Shown piece by piece: positions 34,391 through 47,500 of a stretch of 64,000 nucleotides of DNA (the stretch's first letter is position 1; every line of letters starts with the position of its first letter). Made by a program: the position numbers and the translations under genes. The notes below the pieces were generated by a model. The model had not been told where the DNA came from. It was given only the letters and a program-made list of their open reading frames with translations, and did not search any database. This stretch comes from Molanna angustata. Lineage: Eukaryota > Arthropoda > Insecta > Trichoptera > Molannidae. The stretch lies in contig OY754970.1 in assembly GCA_963576475.1 (NCBI GenBank), forward strand, positions 38,095,447-38,159,446, given 5' to 3'.

Positions 34391-36380
34391 ATTTTTCAAA
34401 GGATTATTTATTAATCTTCATTAACACCTTTCTTACACTTTCATATACATACACACACCAGTTTTTGTACAAAGTCTCTCTGAAGCATTACTTACTATCC
34501 TTCGGGGAACCATTCCAATCATGTTGAATATCTTTTTGTTAATTTTATTGTCAGATGCATATTAAGTACCTACATATTATATGTTTATTGATTAATATTT
34601 TATGTGTACAGTGGACTCTCTATTATTCCCCGTGGTCGAGAAAATAATTTAGATTTTCTTATTAACATTCAGTACAATGTATCATAAGAGAAAGAGATGT
34701 TAGATAATGCATCAAGCCTACGATCCTACAATTTCTTTTAATCTGCATAATGTACAATTCTATATCACGGAAAATTTTAACGTTTCCATCAAAGTTCAAA
34801 TTTTGTTAATACAATTTTTTATTGTGATAGAAAACTTGAAACCTTTAACTGTCTATATAAAAAAATTGTAGCATTTAATGGCAGTTATGCATTTCAAAAA
34901 TCATTGTTTCTCCATATGATTTCTCATAATATATGCAGTATGAATCATAAAAAAATTAATAGCAAGCTGTCACAGTAATACAAAGTTTTAAAAAAATTTA
35001 ATTTCGGTGTTTACTGTGAAAGCTTTTTGTCTATACCAACAATTTACACTTCTGCACTATTTGTTTTGTATTGAATTCTCAATTTAGATAAATTAAATTT
35101 GTCTCAAACCAAAGAAATGGATTGTCCAATGTGGATTTAATGCCTTGGTAACATTGGTTTGGTGTTTAGACAAGTTGGTAAGTAAAGTAGTGCAGACAGC
35201 TCGGACAGTAGCGAGTAAACTTGGCTCGCAAATTGATCCAAATAAAACGCTTTCTATTTCTTCCGCAAGTAACACCACTCGCGCGCCTGCTTTTCCTTCG
35301 TGCGGCACTTGACTCGCTACTTGGCATGTGTACAATTTAATACAGTGAAACAGACGAAAGCATGCATGGTGCATATTAATATCAAACAAATGCGATGTTG
35401 TTTGTTCATCGCGACTGAAGAAATGATACTTGACTGTCTGTAGGTCTGTAGTGTAAACGGTTACTATTAACTTGCCACTACTTGTTACATACCACTTGAC
35501 TGAACACTTAACTGGTGTAAACCAGGAATAATAGATATTCCTCTGTACCTTTTTCATGTTTATTGGGTGATGAAATAGGTATGTGGTGATAGTGTGTTGT
35601 TATAATAGAATGAGCACAATTGTTGTTAATTACATTATATTATTTATTTTAATAGGATTTGGCTATGGTCTTTTAGAAGATAAATAATATATTAAATATA
35701 TAAAGTCCAAGATATACCCATCGGCCGTAGATTTATGAAGTAAAATAACTTCATGTCTCTGTTAATTCCATGACCAATTCAAAGACAATAAAATTATAGT
35801 GATGACAGTTATATTTTTTAACAACTAATTGATTATTGAATAGTGTGTGTATTTGGGTAAAAGTTTTGGGAGTGTTATTTTAACATTTTGTAATATTTCT
35901 TTGATAGTTTCACCATTCTTTGCAAATGGATTCTTGAGAAATAAAAACGAATAAACTACGACTATTTTTACCGAGTTATATTTTTATGTTATATTGCACG
36001 TTTGGCTCACATTTTTGTTGTGAATTTTAACAAAATTAACTAAATTATGTGTGCTATATATTGTCAAAGAAATTTCACTTGACTGATAAATAGGGAATTG
36101 TATGTATTGCCAAATTTAAAAAAATTAACAATCCATTATATACGGTGGTATTTATTTACAAATTGTCACTTTGATATATTGTATGTCAAACGTGTTGACA
36201 AATTATTTTGACATAAATATATTTAATTTGTATAAATCTAAGGCCGAGAGATTGATCATGTTTTAATTATCTTGACTTTGCTTTCGTTACTATTTTTTTT
36301 ATGTAATTTATGACTGCATTTTATTATAAAAAAAAATATTTCATGAAAAGTAACATTTTGCCATAAATATATATTTTGAC
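34391..36380 (+). other. Probable tetraspanin 3' UTR and intergenic DNA
   Basis: No credible coding region follows the tetraspanin stop. AATAAA hexamers at 35787-35792 and 35940-35945 are candidate poly(A) signals in an AT-rich stretch; which one is used cannot be read from sequence. A 154-codon open frame on the - strand at 35093-35557 has no recognisable domain and no coding character, and I treat it as chance. Confidence 0.35.
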
Positions 36381-36681
<301 letters not shown>

Positions 36682-36690
36682 AATCGGTGA

Positions 36691-37513
36691 CAGGAAAATT
36701 ATTCGAAAAACAATTATTCGAATGCTCAATTTTACGAATGGCAATTATTCGAATCACATTTTTTCGAAAAACAATTTTCCGAATACACAATTATCAGAAT
36801 TTACAATTGTTCGAATTTTTATGACGTCATGTTGGTAGTATTGTGAGAGAAATAAACCATAGATTTTTATTATAATATACTAGATGTCGTAGTTAGCAAA
36901 TTTTGTATGAATCGAAAACAAATGACTCACTTTTTGCACGGAGTACTACATCTACATAGTATATTATGTATAATAAAAATCTATGGAATAAACAACATGG
37001 CGACGCACCGCGCTGTCAGATATCCTAGGATTTACACCTATTCTTTAAACCTAAACCTACAAAACTTTGGTGAAAATAGGTTGGTTAGGTTTGCTTGTAG
37101 TTATAATTGCGACTGGCGTGAGCCAGTTGCATTATATATTGAAAAAAGTAACTATAATATTAAAGTAAAATAACTAAATTGGTGTGAATACTAGATAAAC
37201 ACAAACTGGTGTACAAACTAGGTTATCCCGCGCTGTCAAATATCAGTTATTAAAAATGTGCAAACATACGTACCCAACAATAATACAACAAGTAATAATA
37301 GTCTTCATCGAATATATTTTACTGGCAACAAATATGTCAAAGGAGGCAACATAATGACACAAAAATATATTAAATTCGGTTAATTGGTTTTCCAACAAAT
37401 GTTAGTTCGAATAATTTGCTTTCGGACAATTGTCATTCTGATAACTGATTTTCGAAAAATTGTTATTCGTACAATTGCGCATTCGAACAATTGTGTTTCG
37501 AAGAATTTTCATG
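36691..37513. mobile_element. 823-bp element with long terminal inverted repeats built of ~15-bp subrepeats
   Basis: The left end (CAGGAAAATTATTCGAAAAA onward to about 36823) and the right end (from about 37384, ending CGAAGAATTTTCATG) are inverted copies. Each is a series of six to eight variants of ACAATTATTCGAAT. There is no transposase. A smaller MITE (36857-36986) is nested inside. No target duplication is evident. Confidence 0.72.
36857..36986. mobile_element. 130-bp MITE nested in the previous element
   Basis: Termini CCATAGATTTTTATTATAAT and the inverse ATAATAAAAATCTATGG, with AATAAA directly on both sides as a candidate target duplication. The interior TAGATGTCGTAGTTAGCAAA recurs at about 39221-39245 in a longer relative. 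Confidence 0.7.
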
Positions 37514-39190
37514 TAATCAACAAATCAGAGTTTCAACTGGAAAATGATAAGTACTAACATTTACTAACTCATATTAAAAGTGCGTGTCAAATTTGTATAA
37601 GTAACCATTTTGCCCTCTGACTTGAAGATAAAATACAAACTTTTCATTATACGTCCATTTTTAAGTAAATATATCTTTCGAATTCCTATTTAAGTATTTG
37701 ATATGAGAGTAATAATATATTATATTATTTATAGAAATCATTTTGAATAAGGATAAATTAAAATAAATTTTAAGTCGTTTTTATTATTAACATAAGGCTA
37801 TGTATATTTTTTACTTATTAACCATGTCATTCTATGTGCGATGTAAATCAAATACAAAATATTTTCGTATCATAACACAGATATTGTCATATTATTGCAT
37901 TTATTAATGTTCCTATCAATTTTCTTCTTTGTAATAATTATATACCTACTCGAATGTTTTTACAAATTGAAGGACACAAAAAGGACAATGAAAATGTAGT
38001 TTAAAAATAATAATTCTTAGAGTTTCTTAGTGGAAAATATTAAACGCAGCTGTTGTCTGCTTGTTTTCTTGTTAAAATATACCTCCAAAATAAGACAGCG
38101 AATCTATTCTCTGAAATAAAATTAATTCGTTCTAAAATGGTCATGAGTGCATTCGTTGATGGGGGGGCCCATGTAAACGATGCTTTTATTTTTGTGTGAA
38201 TTTTAAATGTAGCTTTTGCATTTAATGAAATGTTTCATCTTTGACGTTGTTTCATCTATATTTTATTAAAGTATATAAAATATATTTTATTAAAGTATAT
38301 AAAATTTATAAAAACAAAGTACTAGGTTTAAGTGCCTTGGCTTTTTAATAAAATATTAATATGTGTATTTTTGAATATCTATATAAAATCTTCATGTGTA
38401 ATAATAATATGTATTCATAGCACCTGAAATAAAATGAAATATATTCAAAAATGTATTTAATTGGTAACTTTTTTACACCCTCCCCTCTGTATTAGTATTG
38501 CTCGGCTTTATGTGTTTCTGAATTTCAGACAAAAAAAATTCAAAGCAGATATTAATAAAAAGGTATGACAATATGTGCATAAAATAAAAAAATATATTTC
38601 ATAGTTATAATAAACTCAGATAAGGCCTAGCTTATGATAAGTGTTAGCTGTTTACACAATGATTGCAATCTTGGCGGTGTTGCTAGCTAACTTATCTGTA
38701 GTATAGAAGACATTGTTTACATAAATTATATAATTGTATGCTTAGTTTAGGGAATGTTTCAGGATGTATATGTTATAGTTAGAAGGACATATTAATTATT
38801 TAAAAAATATATAACAACGAACTGCGCGAAATCAGGTGATAAGAGTGTAACAGCGTCAATATATCTGTGGGATCTTATTAAAGATGACAAGTTTTAAAAG
38901 TTAGTTGAAAATTAAATTTAGATACAAGACCCATCTTATGAACAACAGGTTCAATTACTTGAAGTATTTTTACTGCATTATATTTCAGTTAAAAAAATGG
39001 ATGATTGACATTAAGTCTTAGAGTTGTACGTGTGGCTCTACCATATCTGAGGATGATTCTATTATGCAATCCATATTTAAAGCTTGTTTATCTTATCTTT
39101 TAACATTGAACAAATAGATACATATTGATTTAATATCTACGGATGTGTTGCCAGAGAAATAAACGAGTTTTTAAAGGAATATGTCCGTTG
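37514..39190. other. Intergenic, no gene seen
   Basis: AT-rich sequence between the convergent genes; only short local duplications (for example TATATTTTATTAAAGTATA twice near 38260-38300). Confidence 0.45.
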
Positions 39191-39194
39191 ATCT

Positions 39195-39526
39195 ATATCA
39201 TTGATTTTCATTATAATATACTAGATGTCGTAGTTAGCAAATTTTGTATGAATGAAAGTGAGGCTTTTTTCCGCGGGTTTTTTGATAACTTGGTTGGCAG
39301 ACCACATCGTTTTTCTGTGGAGAATATCGACTAATGTGAATTTTCGGATTTATTTGTGAAAAAAAAACACTTTGTTCATTAAGATTTAGAGAACAGTTAT
39401 CTAGGAAGTGTTGAAATGTAAGGAAAACTGCAATATGTTTCCAATCAAAATCTCAAACGCGAGATACCATGACTCACTTATTGCAAGGAGAACTCCATCT
39501 AGTATATTATATGAAAATCTATGATA
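39195..39526. mobile_element. Longer relative of the 36857 MITE
   Basis: The left part (CATTATAATATACTAGATGT, then CGTAGTTAGCAAATTTTGTA) and right part (TGACTCACTTATTGCAAGGA, then CATCTAGTATATTATATG and AAAATCTATGA) match the ends of the nested MITE, with about 200 bp of extra interior. Confidence 0.6.
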
Positions 39527-39607
39527 TATATTTTTTAAAAAAATTATTGCCAATTGATTAAACCCATTTCCTCGTTAAAGACCGTTTGACATTTAATCTT
39601 GTATTAT

Positions 39608-40380
39608 TAGGGATGCAACATCGTTCTTAAAAACAAAGACAAAGTTTTATGACAAAGTATCGTTGTTAGAAAACATCGGCAATAAGAACGATACATCGAT
39701 GTATCGTCGATGTTTTTCCTATATTTTAGATATATTTAGAAAAATATGCCGTAATGACCTTAGCAATATAAAAATCATAGTAAATAATAAAGTAAAGTAA
39801 ATCCATATTATCATAAATGATAATATGGATTTTGTTTTAATAAAAATGTATTTATTATAATTTAAAAAATCATTTTTTTCACTTATTATATATATCCACC
39901 TCACAAGGCTTTGCGTGTACAGAGGTGGAATATTTCTATATCACATGAATACATATTGATACAATATTTTCATCGTATTTCATTCAGTTTACGCGACAGT
40001 AAAAATAAAACCTGTGTTATTAAAATTATTATTCGTAAACTGTAACTGACGATTCCAAGTGTCCGGAGGATCTATGGACGATATACTATAACAATAAAGA
40101 ATAAGATATATAAAAAGTGATATTAAAAATATAATATAAAAGCAATATTGCAAACAATAATTTAATCGTATTAGTAGTACACGACGTATCAATAAGTCGT
40201 AACGCGCGGAATCTACGAATGAAATGAATAAGTTATGAGTTATGATCGATGTCGATGTTTTTGACTTTTGTGGTCGATGTATCGGCGATGTATCGTTCAT
40301 CAAAACATCGATGTTAACATCGATGTTTATGAACGATACATCGATGTTTTGAAAACATCGATGTATCGTTTGCATCCCTA
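39608..40380. mobile_element. hAT-type nonautonomous element, 773 bp, 8-bp target duplication
   Basis: Termini TAGGGATGCAAC and the inverse TTTGCATCCCTA, flanked by identical TGTATTAT copies (39600-39607 and 40381-40388). Sub-terminal regions repeat the palindromic ACATCGATGTATCG motif, a typical hAT arrangement of transposase-binding sites. There is no transposase. Confidence 0.88.
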
Positions 40381-40388
40381 TGTATTAT

Positions 40389-42136
40389 GCTTATATTATT
40401 ACTTTATTGCATGTGGTTATGGATTTGCTTTGTATATATTTAAATAATTCTCAAAACTCATTCAAATATCAAAAACTCTGACAAACATTATATTTATGTG
40501 TATTATATAAAAGCACATTGCTCATCAATAACTATGAACTGGTATTTTTTGCACATTATTCGTCTATTATAAAATATATTAATTATGTATGAAGATAATA
40601 AATTATTCTATTGTAATATGTATTTATGTTTCACAAATCATATAAAATACTAAAGGATCGAGGAATTTTGATGAATAGTTTGTTTGATAATATTTTAATA
40701 AAAATTGGGATTCCAAACTAGCAGTGTATCATATAAGTTTTTTTGTTTTCAATATAATTGTAGTAAGCAGATTTGGAGCTAACTGTTACCTCGTCAGACT
40801 AATTTACAAACTAATGTTTTGTTATATTACAACTATGATAAAGGAAGTTTTGTAAAAGTAAGAGGGAACGTGTTCAATAATGGACTGGAAGACAGGTTTA
40901 TCTGATTAATAAAACAAGAGAATCATGAACAGTATATTTTATTTTTACACATTATGGAATAATTATTGTTAATAATAAGATAATTAATACAAATGGAGAA
41001 AGAAGTAGAATCAATTCTACATATTTTGTACTATTAAGTACCTATATAGGTGTGATATTTCTTTATTTCTATACAAAAATACATGACTATGGGACCAATA
41101 CATTTTATACACAATAGGAATACAATTTTTAACGTTATTATTTGTGAAAGAACAAACTTTACTGAAATAATAATACAAATACTGATTTCCGTATTCATTT
41201 TTGTGATTGAATAATATTTTTGTCATAGCCTACATAAATTTACAAGTAGTAAGTGATGATTTGTAACATATTGCTTGTGGTTCTATACTATAATGTTTGT
41301 CATTTAGAAACTCTACATACTACACAAAATTTATGGCTTGTAAGTATATGATGGCTATGATAATACCAAAACAGGTAAATAATAAATAATTTCTATAGGT
41401 ATATAGCTTTTAAGTTAAGTTTAGGAACAGTGTTGAAATAATTATTGATGAGAGTTGAAACAATTTTAAAATAGCATGGTTGTTCATAAAATAAAAATTG
41501 CATGGGTGATCATAACATTTAAAAAAATATATTTCAGGGAAAAGTCATCTATTTTTTAACTTGTATAAGTTTTATCTTCAAGAAAATAAACATTAGTTTA
41601 GTCATATTTCACAGATAATTTTGGAGGATTATGTGACAGGAAATAATGGATTTGTCATTCATTTTCAAGTTTAAACAACGAATGTTTATTTATTCTCTTA
41701 TCATATGAAACAAAATTGAAGTTATTGCTTTATGAAATTACTTTGATGAAAAATTGACAATTATTTGAGTATATTTTCAACTTACTGCGTGCAAATTGAA
41801 TTTTCAGAACATATTTTATTTTAAATGTAGCTGTAGAAATGGATTAAGTCATACATTACTAGGCAATGGATATACTAAGAATAAAAATACGAAAAGGAGG
41901 GAGGAAACTTGTGTTATGAATGGACTATTTAATTTTTTAGATTCTCGCCTCTTAGTGTGAGGGATACCTACCCCACTGCCCCTCCATATAATCTGCGTCT
42001 GTACGGAGATAATAACTAAATCATATTTTAAAAGAAAGGTACAGAAAAGCCATAGCTACTTTGCTTTGTTGTGGCTTGCAGAAATCAATTTAATATTTTG
42101 CAAATAATCCCGAATCCCATGTAAAAATTACATTCC
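40389..42136. other. Intergenic, no gene seen
   Basis: AT-rich; no coding or RNA feature recognised. Confidence 0.45.
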
Positions 42137-42340
42137 ACCCTTTAGTGTCCTTAAATTATTCATATAATCGTTTTAAAAGTTGATTTAATTTTAGTTAAAT
42201 ACTTATTTTAAGAGGTAAGAATTGAATATTTTTTTTAAAAAGCATTTTCACTATCAACAATAAAATGATTTTATATTGAGATCAACTTTGCAGTATAATA
42301 TTATAATTATTTAAAATGGATTTTATTGACACTAAAGGGT
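42137..42340. mobile_element. 204-bp MITE with 13-bp inverted termini
   Basis: ACCCTTTAGTGTC at 42137-42149 is inverted exactly at 42328-42340 (GACACTAAAGGGT). The interior is AT-rich and noncoding. The target duplication is unclear (at most 2-4 bp). Confidence 0.55.
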
Positions 42341-44205
42341 CCATTTAAGTTTCTCATATATTCCTATACATAATAATGTAACGTTTAGAAACTATTTATT
42401 ACTAATTTTGTTTTTATTTTGTGTTCAATTAGGACATTTGTCTTTGTGACAAATTCATCTCCCTCCTTTTTCGCTTTCTATTAACAAACTATTGGTATGG
42501 TGTTACAGTTTTATTTTATTTATCTCTTTTTGGAAATCAGTTACATACGTATTTGCATGCCATTGATGCATCTAGAACGAAGACTAAACACACAAATAGG
42601 TATGAAAGAAAGCAATATTTTTATATTATACATTCTGCAATGAAAAAACCTACAAAAATAAGTACCCCATATATTTTTACCCGGCTTTATGTGTGTTTGT
42701 GAACTATAATAATAAAGAGTAAATCCTATTTAAATATTTTAATTTTACACTATATAAAATAAATATATATTATATTTTAACGTTGCCAAAAAATCATGCT
42801 TTATAAAGAACTTTCCACTTGTATTGTCGCTATACAAAATTCTTTGTGTTACAAAAAATATAATTTGCCAATCAAATTGCGGAACTGTTATTACTTAGTT
42901 TTAATTTTCTGCTACAAGAAAATCATCAAGAGATCAAAAAGATGACAAGAAATGTATCTAGATAAAAAGTTTTTTAATTTCTAAGGATTTTTACATGGTA
43001 TTGAGGCCAGATTTAGTAGCCATAGGTCTGCTTGTTGCTTCATTTTACATGGTATCGAGGCCAGATTTAGTAGCCATAGGTCTGCTTGTTGCTTCATTTT
43101 ATTAGTTTTCAATTTTAAACATCTCTTTATTTTACTAAATGATTATAAATAGGGACATGGATAAAAATTTGATTCATTCCTACAGGGAGAGTTCAATAAA
43201 ATTATAATTACCATAATAATCTAGTTTAAAAACTTGGGCGCAAATTTATTATTTTTCTTTTATTTTCCAGATATGCTTAACAGACCCAGAGACTAGAGAG
43301 GGAGGGGATGAGTGTGGTGCATTAGCTGTTAGATGTTTATAATTTTTATATTGTCATTCATAAGTGTATTAAAATTTTAAAAGTTTAACAAAAAAAACAT
43401 GTACAATTCGAACAAAGTTTATCTTTTTATAATTTTACAAAAAGTGTCTTATGTTACCTATTAAAATAACTATAAATTGAGTATAAATATAAATATTACA
43501 TTTTGGTGTCACTAATAATAATAATATATTAATATACAATGTAATTCTGTAAATATACATAATTTCTTGACAATGTCAGGCATACCTTAATATTACATTA
43601 GATTCATGTTATTTTTTGTCTCTACAAACTATTTATAGTACAATACAATTTTTAAGAGAATTTATACATTATTATTCTTCTAATAAAAACTATGTGAACC
43701 AAATGGACCAATTATCATTATTGATTCACTTAACATATAAATATCACATATTGGCCAGTTATACCGATTATAGAAAATGTGATAAATAATAGTTTACAAC
43801 AATCTGTCATATTCTGTCTTTATAAAATAATATTTTTTTCACTTTGAACCTCTCCCAAAACTATTATTTATACACATGGACTAATGTTTCCTTTTTTTTT
43901 AAAATAAATAAGGACGATGACTCAAATGGTAAGATAAACAAATTAATATAATATTTCTATACATAACATTTGCATCTGTTGCAGTCTTAATATCTAAGCT
44001 CAAATTCAAGAAAGATTCTATTGTGTCTGGTTTATTTGTCTGGAAGCCGTATTATTCTTCAGTTGACTTCGTATCATCGTATACACTATTTTGTATCAAA
44101 AAATAAAATTATTCCGTATGTATTTGGTTACTTGAGATTTGGGAGAATAATCTTTATTAATTTTAGGCTAAAAATAAATAAATAATTATATTAGTTAGTA
44201 CTTAT
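42341..44205. other. Intergenic / 3' side of the NCKAP5-like gene
   Basis: No gene recognised. A ~55-bp direct duplication (GAGGCCAGATTTAGTAGCCA ... TTGCTTCATTTTA) lies at 42993-43102. An AATAAA on the - strand at 44158-44153 may end the - strand transcript. Confidence 0.45.
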
Positions 44206-44570
44206 TCAGGGACTATTATCTTCGAAACTAATATCTGATCCTGAGAAACTGAGTGCGCAAGAATCACCGAATGTTTCGTGACTGCTGTTATCACTATCGG
44301 CTATTCTATTTTTGGATGTGTCAACAGACCTCTGAGAGACCTTTCCAGAATCTTGAGATAATTGGTTTTCTAATATACTCATATTTGTTTCTTCTATGGA
44401 AGTGATCAGATTCGTACTAGACGACATTTCCTCGAGGAAATCGAAACAAGCGACCGCTTCTCTTTCTTGTTTACCGTATCTTACAAAAAAGTCATTTCTT
44501 CCGATGATTGTGGGCCTGTGGAAGCAAGAGAATCTCAGCACAGCTAGTCCTCGCTCCCTCAGTGCCGCAG
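44206..44570 (-). CDS. NCKAP5-like last exon with stop
   Basis: Acceptor TTTCCTAG, then 2 + 363 nt ending in TGA at 44208-44206. It encodes AALRERGLAVLRFSCFHRPT and IIGRNDFFVRYGKQEREAVA, then a Ser/Asp-rich acidic tail ending DISFEDNSP. An AATAAA on the - strand at 44158-44153 could be the poly(A) signal, which would make a very short 3' UTR; later signals are equally possible. Confidence 0.8.
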
Positions 44571-47500
44571 CTAGGAAATTTATTCAGGGAATCAGTCGGA
44601 AGTTCATTTTTATTCATCTTTAAGTGATTTACCCATAAATGCTAGTCTTAATAACATGCACATATGTGTGACACAAGAAAGAAATAACAAACAGCGATGA
44701 CGTGAAACATAAAGTTAATTATGAGGATGATGTCCAGGTGCGTGAAAAACATTTACATGACATGCAAATCTCATTGTGTGGCACATAAAGCACTTGTGAT
44801 GTGATGATACAAAGTGATACACTCTGATGGGGGGGGTATACTCTGGAACATTTTCTTCATTTGCCCTCTCATTCATGCTCTTCATCAGGGCTCTTTGTGA
44901 TGGAGGAGTCTGTGTGATATATATATTTTACATAATATCTCAATATTCCTATTGTTAACTACATTTTACAATACATACAATACAATATTGGTACACATTT
45001 TACAAATTATTATATCATCAATCTGATTGTTATATCATCAATCAATTCATAATTATTCTTATTCATTTTGCAAATTGGATTTCAGTTACTTGGAACAAAT
45101 GAGAATGTGCAAACATATGTTGCATTGGTAGTAGAGTCTAGTATTCAGATTTTAGCAGGAATGTACCAATTTAAAAATCCATAACATTCATCAATAAACC
45201 AATGATTCCAAATGTTTCATCAGTATTTAAATAAAAATCAATAAATGACATGAATATTGTCATATAATTAAAAAAAAATTGACAAAGAACATTTGAAACC
45301 ATAGAAGGAAGAAATTCAATCATTGACTGATAGGGCTGCGTTCGGAGAAGCGTTGAGCGATTTGCTCAGCAATGTTAGAGCATCATCCGAGACTTTCTGA
45401 TTACATCGGACGGTTTGCTCTGCCTGTTCTGAATAACGGTTGACTTGCACTAATTTTGCCCAAGTCACCCTGCAAAATAGGGTGAAAGTCGCTCCGCAGT
45501 CAAAATGACACTTTTTAAAGGGTATAATGAATAAAATCATCTATAATTATTTACATACTTGCCATAGTACTTTTAGTTTGGTGTGGTTACGTTACAATTG
45601 ATTCATGAAACAATTTTGTTAAGGATTATAATGGTTAACCATCAAGCAACGCGGTATGATAAATATCAACGGTAACTAAATTTGAGATGTATAAGAGCTA
45701 TGAACTTTTTCTACGTGTGCTTTTTGAGATGTCTGTTATACGATTATTTTTGTATCTATGTATAATATTGTAATGGAGGAACTCATTGCTTTCTTGAAAA
45801 CAACGCAAAATACGACAAGCACATCTTAAAAGTTGCAGCATTCACTCTGCATTCCGAACGCACCCCAGATATTCAATGTGTTTTGAAATAGTTCAGTATG
45901 TATCGTACACAATGGTGTTATTTCATAAAGAATATTTAGATTCAATTTACAAATTATGAAAATGTATTGACTAAAAAGTATACCATAAATAATTTATTAT
46001 TTTTTCCATGATCTATGAAATTTGCAGAGTATAATTTGTATTGCAAATGTGAGATAAAAAATTGTAAAAAGCCGATGAAAATATAATTAGCATAATTTCT
46101 ATTTATAGAAAATAATATAATTACTTAGATACTTATTAGTTAAAACATTTTCATATCATAATAATTAAGCGAAGTATAGGACAAGATATTTTTAAAACAA
46201 AATTATATAATGTATTTTTGTTATCACAAAATAAAAGTCATATAATCAATGTACAAAATGACTTATTTTTAATACTAAGATTGTATTATTGTCAATATTG
46301 GTTAATATTATTTCAATGATAGTTTTGTTATATACAAATCAAATAGTTAAGCCCATAGAAAAATGTTAGCGAAAATTACAAAAAGGCGTGTTGCTTTAAA
46401 ATAAAACACATACATGTGAATATGAAAATGCTCCATCAATGAAAAGCAACAAGCGTGATGTTGTGATGATAAAGCTCAAAATAAACAAGCAACATTTGTA
46501 CAATTGTGCAAAAACAATTTATAAGATTTATAAATATATAATAACATTATTATTTCTTAAAAAATAAGATATTGCTTGTTCAATTCATGGAACAGTTGAT
46601 AAAAATTAATGAATTTGTTTGAAAGTAAATATCGGAAATAGTGGTCAAAGTTAATACTATAATAATAAATTTATCATGTAAAGTTTAAACGAAAGTTTTA
46701 AATCTTACAAAATACAAATCAAATAAGTATCTTGTATATCAATATTTGAATATAAGATATAAACTTAATTCATTGAGAAAATCACCACCTTAAATAATAA
46801 AATATACCTTTTTTTTGTCTCCGATATCTATGTAGTCGATGCAACCTCGAATAATCTGCCCTTTCATCTCCAGAATCACTACTAAAGGAACCAGCGCAAG
46901 AAGATGTAGGAGATGGAGAACTGTCACTCGATGCCAACATTACATCTAACAGATTGGCTCTGGCCTGCAACAGTAACTTTGTGTTTATTTGAGATTAAAA
47001 AATGTTCAGGAAATACACAAAATTTCAACTGTGTTTTTCCTTAAGAGAATTTAAACAATATAATATTATGAACACTGGAAAGGTAAAATTACTGAACAAT
47101 ATAATATTATGAACACTGGAAAGGTAAAATTACTGAATAAATGAAAATGAGTTATTATGTATATTATATTTAGTTGAAATATAATTGTTAGATACAATCT
47201 AACAATTATATTTCAATTGAAATTAAATCATTGCAGTAAGTAGTCTTTATTCCTGCATGCAAATAAAATTACTATCAACTTAAAGGTATTTTGAATAAAG
47301 TAAAATAAACTCATTGACATATAGTTTAAATTGTCAGCCTTCATGGCTCGGTTGGTTAGATATCTGACTACTGAGCTAAAGGTCCCGGGTTTGTTTCCCA
47401 GTGGAGACACATTTTTTAATTGCGTTTTCGGTCTGGATCTGTGAGACAATAAGTATTGTGTCTACAGAATGTAGCAATTTGTTATTAGGTGCATGATATA

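Noticed and set aside
35093..35557. 154-codon - strand open frame after the tetraspanin stop
   Set aside because: No domain, no splice continuity and no codon bias; it overlaps the likely 3' UTR of the opposite gene.
43268..43340. Possible extra 3' exon after TTTTATTTTCCAG at 43258-43270
   Set aside because: The frame closes within a few codons and no donor or homology supports it; the tetraspanin already ends at 34390 with a normal TM4 and tail.
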